From Pelargonium cotyledonis (Eukaryota > Streptophyta > Magnoliopsida > Geraniales > Geraniaceae): DNA of 27,215 nucleotides. The stretch covers positions 1 through 27,215 of the forward strand of contig JAYMTA010000535.1 in the NCBI GenBank assembly GCA_036897625.1. Direction: 5' to 3'. Shown piece by piece: positions 1-9,444 of this stretch. Within the stretch, counting starts at the first letter, position 1. The number at the start of each line of letters is the position of its first letter. Position numbers and translations under genes: made by a program. The notes under the pieces are model-generated. The model was not told where the DNA came from. It saw only the letters and a program-made list of their open reading frames with translations, and searched no databases.

Positions 1-116
1 AAACATGGAGTAGTAAAGTGAAAAAGAGGTATAACATAGGGTATATATTTGTAATTACCCCAAATAATTATAATTGAAATGAATTATGTCTTCTATGGAT
101 GATAATTTATTTAATA

Positions 117-150
117 CTAGTTTATACACCCGTACCCGTGCGGTGCACGA
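117..150 (-). mobile_element. Helitron-like 3' terminus
   Basis: Read on the minus strand, a short GC-rich hairpin (5-bp stem CGTGC/GCACG with a 3-nt loop, positions 137-149) is followed 16 nt later by CTAG (positions 120-117), and the next base is T. Helitron 3' ends are known for a hairpin close to a CTRR end inserted before T. The GC-rich patch stands out from AT-rich surroundings. The element body would extend to the right, but I could not find a convincing 5' TC end, so the extent is unknown and the call is tentative. Confidence 0.35.
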
Positions 151-1336
151 GTAATTTAGTCGAATTTAATAATTATAAATAATTTTTTTAACGAAATCAC
201 TTAATTAATTAAAAATTCTGTACAATAAATCAAAATAATTATAATAATGATATATATTTAACTTTCTAAAATTAAACTTAATTTCCTGTATATGATATTG
301 TATTTTATTTTACTTACTTTATTGTTTGTTAGGGTTAATTTTATAGTTATGTAAAAATTTGTGGCAAAACTAAAAAATTGATGATGTGGCGCTCTAATAC
401 ATATTATAAACCTGATTTTTTGTTCAACTTTTATAGTATGTATAGATTGTGTATGTTAATTTTACTTCCCACCTATTTTTTGTTCAATTTCTTTTATTTA
501 TTGGCATAATTAATGAGTATTTACTATGTTCGACAGGGAATTTAATGCTATGTGTGTATAAATTTTTGATTATTTGTACATTTTTTATCATATGTAATAT
601 AGTTAACTTATAATCACAAATCTTAGAATAAGGTATACTTTTAAATTATATCTGTATATTACAAGAAATATTTATTTTAAACAATATGATTTTTGTAAGT
701 TTAAACCATGAGGTTCTTGAGCGGATCCGCAAACTCGCGGTTGATATTTTTAAGCCGTTTTACCATACTCGAACTAATTCTTATTCGAGGATATGTAACA
801 GTTAAAGTTCATCTCTCTTCTCAAAGGTGTGTTAAGCGAAAATCAAACGTAAACACTCTTTCTACTCACATATTCTGTATTGCCAATTGCGCCATTACCT
901 AGTGGTAAGAAATATTTTTAATCAACTAAACCAGTCTAATTACGTATTTTTTGACAAAAAATCCAATTACTTATTCAACAAAAAATTTCTCATTTTCTGT
1001 GCAACACACAAAATGAAACTAATTAAGTCAATTTTATGGAAATTAAATTATCCTACACCACCTTGATGACCACATTATGCTATTCTTATATAAATTTTTT
1101 GTCAAATAAAATTAATTATGAAGAAAAATAACAGTTTACTAAAGTGTTACTATACATTCAAGTCAACAGGTACACTAAGGTCATTTAAATACTTGTATTC
1201 ATTAGTCAGCACTGATTAATTTTTTAATAATTACACTGCCAAAAAAATTTGTAATAAGTACACGTGGCGTTACCTCATCCATTTCAGCGACCATATATAT
1301 ATATTTTTTAGGTACAATTCAGTGAACATATTTCAC
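151..1336. other. AT-rich intergenic DNA upstream of the XTH gene
   Basis: Strongly AT-rich sequence with many short poly-A and poly-T runs. A 64-codon open frame at 708-902 has no recognisable domain and no supporting splice or composition signal, so I do not call it a gene. The left part may be the body of a Helitron-like element whose end lies near position 117. Confidence 0.5.
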
Positions 1337-1344
1337 TATAAATA
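1337..1344 (+). promoter_or_regulatory. Probable TATA box of the XTH gene
   Basis: A TATAAATA match lies 78 bp upstream of the inferred start codon at 1422, a usual plant distance allowing a leader of about 45-50 nt. Confidence 0.5.
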
Positions 1345-1421
1345 TATCTTCATTTTTCATTGTCAATTGACTGGAAAAAAAAACAAAACGTAACATTTGT
1401 TTGTTTTCAAGTTTCAACTAT

Positions 1422-2817
1422 ATGACAACGAAAGAAAAAAGGTTTACCATATAGTTTTATGTGACATATTATTATTATATTATTTTGTTAGACCATATGC
1501 TAACTAATTATTAGTTTTCCAGTTTGATTTTCATTGCATTTGTCGCTACGATATGCTTTCATGAAGCTGTTGGTGCTAAATTCGACCAAAATTATAAAAT
1601 CTCGTATGGAGGTGACCATTTGATTCGATTGAATCAAGGAAATGAAGTTCAACTTAAACTAGACAAATTATCAGGTAAATAACTGTTAACTACCTCACAT
1701 GCTAAAAAATTACATGGTATGTTTGTGAACCATATTTCATGCTTTGATTATTATGTTAATAACTTTTATTGTTCTATCAAAATAGGGGCTGGATTTGAAT
1801 CTAAAGTGGCATATGCATCTGGTTTCTTTAAAATGAGGATCAAGCTTCCGAATAATCGGAACACTGCAGAAATTGTTCCCACATTTTATGTAACTCTTCT
1901 TATCTTGACAACTTAATCGGGTTGATGAAACATAAGATTTTGGTGATTGATAAATATTGATAAGTGATATCACAATAATTTTATGTTGAATTCTAATGTT
2001 AGCATACCATGAAATGAAAGTATATATTTATTTGCCTTAATTTTACGATAAAGATATTTGGATGTTGCTAATTATTTTCTTGATTTTCAAAACACTTGAT
2101 CAACATACACAGATGGATGGTCTCATAGACGGTCAGTCTGCTGGTAATCCTCACGACGAACTTGACTTTGAGTTTCTGGGCGACGATAAACAACCATTCA
2201 TAATACAAACCAACGTGTTTGCAAGCGATAAAGGTGGTCGAGAGCAAAGGACCCATCTCTGGTTTGATCCAACCGCCGATTTTCACACCTATGGCGTTCT
2301 TTGGAACCAATTTCAGATAGTGTAAGTGGTAATCTATTTTACAACTAAAATGGTTCACATCTAACTAAGTTGCTGACCACGCTCTTAGATTTATCTAGTC
2401 ATCCAACAAACATGTATTCTAATGTAACATCTTATGTTTAGGTTTTTTGTCGACGAGATACCTATCAGAGTGTTCAAGAACAATAAAAGAATCGGAGTAA
2501 ACTTCCCCTCCCATGGAATGCGAATTAGGGGAAGCTTATGGGATGGTACCCCATGGGCGTCCGGAGGAAAGCCCGTTGACTGGTCTCAAGCGCCTTTCAT
2601 CGCCAACTACCAAGAGTTTGACATTGCCGGCTGCCAATTTCACAACACGGGAAGTCAAAGTGTGTGCTATGATCCAAAACTATGGTGGAATGGCGCCAAA
2701 TACGAGAAACTTGACCCGATTCAACAAAACGCCTTAAATAATATTAGGGCTAAATATTTGGTCTATGACTATTGCAACAGTCCCGCTGGTCGGCTTCATC
2801 CAGAATGCAGAGCTTGA
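1422..2817 (+). CDS. Xyloglucan endotransglucosylase/hydrolase (XTH), five exons
   Basis: This secreted GH16 cell-wall enzyme cuts and re-joins xyloglucan chains. Inferred exons are 1422-1441, 1523-1674, 1786-1889, 2113-2321 and 2442-2817, giving about 286 residues, the usual XTH length. Residues 1-25 form a signal peptide (hydrophobic core [13 protein letters not shown]). Exon 4 carries the catalytic motif [10 protein letters not shown] at about residues 106-115, with E108 as expected nucleophile, D110, and E112 as acid/base. Further on come the family blocks NVF, GGREQ, LWFDPT, FHTY and [13 protein letters not shown]. The last exon has the XET C-terminal domain with four cysteines. Exons join in phase at AG/GT borders. 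The weakest part is the 20-nt first exon: the second exon has no in-frame ATG, and splicing from GTTTAC at 1442 to AG at 1521-1522 supplies a good signal peptide. The N-glycosylation site often found just after the catalytic motif is missing. It resembles the XTH1/XTH2-like branch; no lesion seen. Confidence 0.9.
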
Positions 2818-2869
2818 TCCCGATTATTACGAATAATTAAAGATAATTATACTCTTTTTTTTGTAGTTA

Positions 2870-2882
2870 AATAAACAATAAA
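2870..2882 (+). terminator. Two overlapping-region AATAAA polyadenylation signals after the XTH gene
   Basis: AATAAA occurs at 2870-2875 and again at 2877-2882, 53 to 60 bp after the XTH stop codon, in a T-rich then A-rich setting typical of plant 3' ends. Confidence 0.5.
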
Positions 2883-3861
2883 CGTATAGTGGAAATATTA
2901 TTACGATATTTTGTGGTGTAGTATGTTAAAGTTTTGACCAGGCATAATGGAGTTATTGTAAGTTCTTGGATGCCAAATGAATGAAATGTTATTATGAGTT
3001 ATTTTCTAATTTTATTACTTGAACAAGTCAAATATTGGTCATGACAATTAAAACATATAATGATAATTTTAATATCTTTAATACTATTGATTGTATATTA
3101 TGTTGTAGTGTTGTCAATTTTATAAATTACTAGTAAAATCCAAAATTTTAAGTAAGGGTTCAACTATATTTCTTTACATAAAACAATTATTTTAACAATC
3201 TTACTCTTCTTCTTCATGATAGTTAATATATTTACAGGCAAGTTTAATATTTTGTCGGGAACTACAAAACTTCACCAAAACTCCAATTGAGAATTTTGAA
3301 TACATAATCAAACAAACTAAATAATTACAACATAAGCTTCTAACCGTCATAATGCTTTAAGGAGGAAGGAAATAATGACGTCTTTAAAAATTATGAGCTT
3401 GAGTTGATGTAACGTCGCGTTTTTAGAACATCATTTGTAATAACACAAAAACAATGTGTTGTACCTCGTAAGTGATTTGGGCCTTCTTGACGTGTTAGCT
3501 CCCTTGTTTTGTTTACTCAATTGTTTTATTTATTTGGGCCTTTGTCTGAATGATAATTATCAGTAAAGTCAATTTAATTTTTACCTAAATCAACTTAAAC
3601 TATAATATTTTATCTAACAAAATAACAAAAATATACATTGGATTGAGATGGTGGCAATATAATTTCAACATAAATTAAAACAGGTAATCATGAAGACAGA
3701 TCTCATATTATTTAAATACATAGAGAAAGACTTTTTCCTACACCAACCAGTCTATATGAGATAGCTAATTTATTTTCTAAAAAATTCACAACTCGTTGCA
3801 CCCAACAAATTCTCTACTAAGAAAAATGTGATACTTGCACCATAGAGTTGTCACATTGAAA
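2883..3861. other. AT-rich intergenic DNA, no gene seen
   Basis: No open frame longer than about 60 codons, no splice-supported coding segment, and no tRNA or rRNA signal was seen. The sequence is AT-rich up to the foldback that begins at 3862. Confidence 0.5.
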
Positions 3862-4163
3862 TTACTCTATCGTCTTCCTCTTTGTTTTACTCTCACTCGC
3901 CCTCTTTTGTAATTCATAGCAACTGAGATTAATCGGTTAGCCTTCCTTGCATTCAAGGCTAGTGTCGCATATGGCTCTCTCGGGAGGTTGATTGATCTCA
4001 TGATATATCTCCTTCATTTACCGCCTGTGGAGTGGTGTAACGTGCGGTCAATAGCAATGCTAGCCTCGAATGCAAGCAAGACTAACCAATCCGTCTCATC
4101 GACAATATGAATCACAAAAGTGACCGAGTAAAAGCAAAACGAAAGAGGAAGAAAATAGAGTAA
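3862..4163. repeat. Long imperfect inverted repeat (foldback, arms about 100 nt)
   Basis: The left arm (3862-3962) and the reverse complement of the right arm (4060-4163) align over about 100 nt at roughly three-quarters identity by eye. The outer ends match as TTACTCTAT against ATAGAGTAA. The best part is a 28-nt core, 3935-3962 against 4060-4087, with only three mismatches. The loop region is about 100 nt. The structure fits either a decayed foldback/MITE element or a MIRNA-type precursor with a long stem. The core does not match any conserved plant miRNA I know, and I found no clear target-site duplication, so the class is open. Confidence 0.6.
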
Positions 4164-4327
4164 CTAAACTAATCTACATATCTAAAGTCTTCCATTAGCA
4201 CCGCATCAGATATGTTTCGATATTTACATTCAACTCTCGTTAGCTAATCTCTCAAGAAAACGTCAATTCGCATACTCTCACTCACACCCGTCTCAATAAA
4301 TCTATAAACTATTTCACTAAATCTAAA

Positions 4328-4733
4328 TTAGTACTTAATTGAAATTCCAGAATCCGCAGAGATATTGTACTTAATTGAAATTCCAGAATCCGCAGAGATA
4401 TTGAACTCACCAACCCACGACCCATCGACATCAACAGCTCCAAAATAATTCCGAAATTCCCTCGGAAAGAAAATGGGAAAAAACATTACAGCCGCCAAAA
4501 TCATCACCAAGAAACAAAATTTTCGAGATCTACCAAAAACATCGCAAGACGCCGATCAGGAGATTAAAAAGGTAATTTTCACGGTGGAGCAGTTCGCTCC
4601 GAACATATCTCTCCAAATTAAGGTTCCGAGGTAGCAGATTGCTGTAGTACAACATGGTGGTCACCGACGCCGTCGGCTGGGCCACCAGCGCCCCCCATAG
4701 CCTCACCACCGACTTCATCATCATCGGAGCCAA
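4328..4733 (-). other. Possible minus-strand coding remnant, unidentified
   Basis: Two adjacent minus-strand open frames, 4733-4530 (67 residues) and 4510-4328 (60 residues), sit in sequence clearly richer in G+C than its surroundings, especially 4640-4745. The first begins with a methionine-rich stretch and a moderately hydrophobic N-terminus and could be a first exon. The second has a hydrophobic start (MVMILAAVMFFPIFF) and ends in the duplicated 12 residues. The first frame has a vague resemblance to the N-terminus of BCS1-type AAA-ATPases, which I do not consider reliable. It may be a real short gene, a gene relic, or chance. Confidence 0.2.
4331..4402. repeat. 36-bp unit repeated twice in tandem
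   Basis: The 36-bp unit beginning GTACTTAATTGAAATTCCAG at 4331 is repeated exactly at 4367-4402. It lies inside the 3' part of a possible minus-strand open frame, where it would duplicate 12 residues exactly. Confidence 0.85.
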
Positions 4734-4869
4734 CGACTGCGCGCCGACAAAACAAACCCATCATCGGACCAATCGAAAAATTAGCAAATACAGAAAAGAA
4801 AACTCAAGGAAATGCAGCAGAGATGTAGAGAAACAGAACACATACCATGATTGTTGTGTTGTGAAGCTA

Positions 4870-5124
4870 ATGGAGAAGAATCATATTTTGATAAAGTGGG
4901 TACTGAGTTTTTTTTTGTATTTGTTAGTGCTTTTTGTTGATGTTGGTGTATCTGCCAATCGTCAACTGATTTTCAAACCTACTGTTCTTCAATTTCCAAC
5001 GGTAAAAACTGTTTCAGGAAAAATGGGTTTGGTGGGCGTTTTGACTGAGAAACCCAAGACTATATATAGTAGCTGGCTACCAAATTTTGGCTCTACCATT
5101 GGATCGAACGATCTACAGGTTTAG
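4870..5124 (+). CDS. Possible small secreted protein or first exon, unidentified
   Basis: From the ATG at 4870 an open frame of 84 residues begins with a convincing signal peptide or membrane anchor (a charged start, then WVLSFFLYLLVLFVDVGVSA) and continues as a moderately polar segment with no motif I recognise. It stays open upstream to 4654, but the upstream part looks non-coding. CAG followed by GT at the end (around 5118) might be a donor site, making this the first exon of a longer gene; no matching second exon was found. It could be chance. Confidence 0.25.
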   Translation: MEKNHILIKWVLSFFLYLLVLFVDVGVSANRQLIFKPTVLQFPTVKTVSGKMGLVGVLTEKPKTIYSSWLPNFGSTIGSNDLQV

Positions 5125-6290
5125 TGTTTCGATGTGCTTTTTGTATTTTTTTTTTCCATTTGTATAGTGATTTATTTATTTATTTATATAAATGGGAGGT
5201 TTAGAGTTTCTATGTGCTGTTTGGTTAGTTTATTTTTTCCAATTTGTAGAGTTAAATTTTAGATTTTTTACAATTTTCTTGGGGAAAAAGAAATGTGTTT
5301 TTATTGGTGTGTATATATGTATATTTCTTGGAGAAGAAGGTTTTCTTGGGTTACATTATAATCATTGATTTTAAATTGACTTATCCTAAATTATGTTGAT
5401 TTTTCTTGATTTTATTTTGTGTTACTTTACCTTATTGTTAAAAAAAATCACCAATTTTTATTTTTTTTTATTTTGGTAAATAAAATTAGTATAACAAAGT
5501 AAATCTCATGCCATTGGAAGTATTTTTGTTGATAAAAATTGGAGCATTTAGTTTGAAACATAATGCAACTTCTTTTACCCCATTTTGGAACTATATCATT
5601 TCATTGTTTAGAATTCAAATCAATTAGATTAAATTCTATTTTTATTTTACAATATTTAGAGTTAGCAATAATTTAGTTGAGCTGCTCATAAGATCAATTA
5701 TACCCTTGTTCTAAGTGAAGAGTTGAGGATAATGCAAGATGGAAGGCCCTGTTACTGTTAGTCCTTAGAGCCCGCAATTTGGACCCAAACATGTGAACTA
5801 GTTTTTGGGTTAGATGAACTCGTACATTTTAAAAGTAAAACCGAGCATGCCCAAGACTTGAATATCTTTTGAATTGGGTTCGGATTAGGCGTTTTCAATC
5901 CGAGACAAGACACAAATTGCTAGTAATGGATATTTTTTTTTGGATTTGGGTTCTCTTCAGTTAAAGTTTCAATTTGGCTGATCATTCCCAAGCTGTTTCT
6001 TGTTTTTACATGTAGTTGCTAATGACTTTGCCTTGTAATTAGTTAAGTTGTTAAATATCTATTTGTCTGATTTGTATTTTAAACTCTAGTATTTGGGTTA
6101 GTTTAATAAGTTCATTATCAGTAATATCATTGAAGCTGTAATTGCTAATTTGTATGCACATTACAACTTATTGCAGTTGTCTTTTATTAACTTTCACAAG
6201 AAATGTTGGTACAAGAACAATGTTCTCAAAATCCATAGCCTGTCATTTATTCTGTTTTCTGCGTCAAAACCCCATAATTGTTTCATCAAA
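5125..6290. other. Noncoding DNA including the upstream region of receptor unit 1
   Basis: T-rich in the first half. From about 5940 it parallels the sequence upstream of unit 2 (about 9085-9444), with shared blocks such as AGCTGTTTCTTGTT and CACAAGAAATG, so it probably holds the duplicated promoter. Around 5750-5900 is a stretch rich in GGGTT and CCGAG words resembling the repeats near 15412 and 19671. No coding signal seen. Confidence 0.45.
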
Positions 6291-8557
6291 ATGGCAACCA
6301 AGAGATCTTACAGTAACTGCAATGTTCTTGTGATGAAGATGATCATTATGATCATCTTCACACAAGGACTAGGCCTAGAGGTAGGTGGTGCAGTTGTTCC
6401 TGCAGCATCACCAGATGGAAAATGTCAGCGAGACGGGTTTTTATTTAGCAGGAATGGTTTGCCAACAGGACTTGAAAACTTGTCTTTGGTTAGCGTATTT
6501 TTAGCTCCTAGTAAGGTTGAGTGCCACAATGCATGCTGGGAATCTTGTTCATGTTCTGTGCAAATCATATTCAACCTTGAAAGCAATACCTTTTTGTATG
6601 CATGTCTTTCAATGGAACAATATTGAGTTTTCTAGAAGATTCTGATGATTCCACAATTGAGTTTTCTATCCCTTTAAGAAGGCCATGTAAGTACACACAC
6701 ACACACACACCTCTTTTTCATCTAAAAAGTACTAAAACTGCAGCACCTAAACCATCCTAAGTATATATATAAGGGTTGCAAGAATTCGTTTGATCTCAGC
6801 GCCACCAGCAATTCCTGTTCCTGGACCCATCAGAAATCCACATTCACCTTCGCCGGCACCTAGTGAAAGAGGTTCAAAAAGTACATACACGCCGCCAAAT
6901 CCACCCATCAGAAATGCAAAAGGAAAGTGGATATGAATATTGCTTGTTGTTCTTGGAGCAGTCTTGTGTGCAATGGCAGTGTGTTTTGTTGCACTATTAT
7001 GTTACTTCGATGCCAAAAGATGTCGAGAAAAAATTGAGTTCACAGGTATTTATCCTTGTTTTATGTTAAATGCATCAGTAGCAGCTCAGGTTTAATTTTA
7101 TGTGTAACTATATGCAGAGGAAGTGATATCTTCCAGCATTCTAATTAGCAAATCTTCGAACAAGCTCGAGAAACACAAGAAGCTGGGACAAGATCAGATG
7201 CAGCTATTCACATTCAAGAGCATATGCACTGCCACCAATCAATTCTCATCCTACAATAAGCTCGGCGAGGGTGGATTTGGACCTGTCTACAAGGTAACAC
7301 TATTCAAGGACTTGTGTATGTTTAAAGCACAACGTTGTAAAGAGAATTTACCAATTACTATTTTCAGGGAAATCTAGTTGGTGGACAAGAAATAGCTGTG
7401 AAAAGACTTTCAAGAAGCTCGAGCCAAGGAATGTTCGAGTTCAAGAACGAAATCAAGCTCATCGCTAAACTTCAGCACACAAATCTTGTTAGTCTTTTGG
7501 GTTACTCCGCTGAGGGAAGCGAAAAGATGTTAGTGTACGAGTTCTTGCCCAACAAGAGTTTGGATTCTTTTCTCTTTGGTTCGTCACTCATTAACCATTC
7601 TCTCTCCATTCTACTTATGTTTATACTAATCTATTGGTAGGTCCTTAAAAACATAACTTGAAACAGATCCTGCCAAGAAAAAGCAATTGGATTGGAAAAG
7701 AAGACTTGAAATTATTGGAGGAACTGCTCAAGGACTTCTCTATCTGCATAAATATTCAAGACTCAAAGTGATCCACAGAGATTTGAAAACAAGCAATATT
7801 TTGCTTGACAGTAACTTGAATCCCAAAATATCAGATTTTGGCTTGGTTAGGATCTTTGAGCAAGATACATCATCTGCAAACACAAACAGAATTGTTGGTA
7901 CATAGTACGTAGACATTTAATACGCATACATTTATTTATAAATCTAAAACTTCCATGCACAAATTTGAACATACTCACATTTCTGATGGTGAATATATAT
8001 GTAGTGGTTATATGTCTCCAGAGTACGCAATGGAAGGACTCTACTCAGAAAAGTCGGATGTGTTCAGCTTTGGAGTCATAGTCCTTGAGATTGTGAGTGG
8101 AAAGAAAGCTACAAGTTTTTCGGGGATCGATGACCATCTTAACCTGATAAGATACGTAAGTAGTCAAACAAAAACTCTCCCTAAGCTATGTAAATTTTAA
8201 CCATAACACTGCATTTATATTTGATTTCACAAAACTAATACAAATGTGCTTTAGTCATGGGACCTGTGGAGGGAAGGCAAAATCATGGAGCTGATTGATG
8301 AAACTATAGGCGAGACGTGCAACGAGGAAGAAATAGTAAGACACATACAAGTTGGTCTACTTTGTGTAGAAGAAAATGCAAGTGAAAGACCGACGATGTC
8401 TGATGTTGTCTCTATGCTTACAAATGGCACTATGCGTCTCCCGGTTCCAAAACAACCAGCATTCTATTGTGGGAAAAGTAAAACTGTGCAGGAAACTAAT
8501 GATTCTAAGAAATGTTCACCAAATCTTGTAACATTGTCCCCAATGGAAGGAAGATAG
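6291..8557 (+). pseudogene. RLK unit 1: PAN-module receptor-like Ser/Thr kinase (CES101-like), broken ectodomain
   Basis: Inferred exons: 6291-6686, 6800-7045, 7118-7293, 7368-7578, 7667-7904, 8005-8155, 8255-8557. The ATG opens a signal peptide, then a cysteine-rich PAN/apple-like module with CWESCSCSVQ; there is no B-lectin or S-locus domain. Exon 2 encodes a Pro-rich linker and a membrane helix (VLGAVLCAMAVCFVALLCYF). Exons 3-7 encode a kinase with [10 protein letters not shown], the AVKRL lysine, [23 protein letters not shown] and a C-tail ending SPMEGR. All kinase splice sites and phases hold. Lesions: exon 1 runs into stop TGA at 6624-6626 and must shift frame to join exon 2; exon 2 has TGA at 6934-6936 where unit 2 has TGG. 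The kinase half reads open, so a truncated cytoplasmic kinase from an internal start is conceivable. A CES101-like kinase identity is firm; the intracellular targets are unknown. Confidence 0.75.
6693..6710. repeat. AC dinucleotide microsatellite
   Basis: A run of alternating A and C just inside intron 1 of unit 1. The equivalent site in unit 2 is an AT/GC alternating tract instead. Confidence 0.8.
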
Positions 8558-9444
8558 CAACTTCTTTTCTTTGATGTAAATATGCTTATCTGAGTGTTCT
8601 ATATATACAAATAATGTAGCAAACTTAACATAATACCATACTCAAATGATTTTTTGTGAAATCTGGCAAAAAATGATGAGATTTGTAACTTGTATGGAGT
8701 TTTAGAATAACAATAAAAGAAAAATATTGAATTATTAGTCATTAGTTGTATTGTCATGTAGAGATAAAGTGGTAGCTGCTCATATTTTGAAGAGTAAACA
8801 AAATTGAGAGTCCAATGTTTAATTATCAAATCACAGTATATCAGATTCAGTACAATACAATTGGCTGTTGCTAAGGGAAATCAGTACTATCCAAACTTTC
8901 TTCATTCTAATACTTTCAGACAATTTATTTGAAGAAGAAGAAGAAGACATCCTGAGTTTTTTTTTCGTCACATGCTCCTATCATTTTATCTAAAATAAAC
9001 TTCATTTTAGTCATTTCAGTAAATACAGAATCTTAAAATTGTGTAAGAACAACATTTAAACATAAAATTGTTCATTTACACTGAATCTTTTGGATTCTTT
9101 TCAGTCAAACACTCTCGCCAATTATTTCCATAATGTTTCTTGTTCTTCACCTCAGATTTAACATTTCCCAGCTGTTTCTTGTTCCTAGTATATATACATA
9201 ATTATAACTAACATATGACTTTGTCTTAAATATAATTAAGTTGTTCACTGTCTGTTTAATTTGTGAGGAAAACTTTAGTATTGACATTAAAAATATGTCA
9301 TATTGGAGCTGCAATTTGTTTGCACATGCAGTACATCTTATTTCAGCTGCCGTCACAAGAAATGCTTCAGGGACAAGATACAATGCTCTCAAAAACCAAA
9401 ATCTGTAACTCATTTTCTTTCTTTGAATCATTCTCATATTCGCA
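8558..9444. other. Intergenic region and putative promoter of unit 2
   Basis: AT-rich spacer between units 1 and 2. It holds a GAA-type microsatellite near 8933-8948. The right half, from about 9085, is a diverged duplicate of the region upstream of unit 1. No coding segment seen on either strand. Confidence 0.5.

Noticed and set aside
708..902. 64-codon plus-strand open frame upstream of XTH
   Set aside because: No domain, no signal peptide, atypical composition and no splice partner; it is probably chance or part of a mobile element.
3935..3962. Assigning the foldback to a named miRNA family
   Set aside because: The core does not match miR156 to miR408 or other conserved sequences I could recall.
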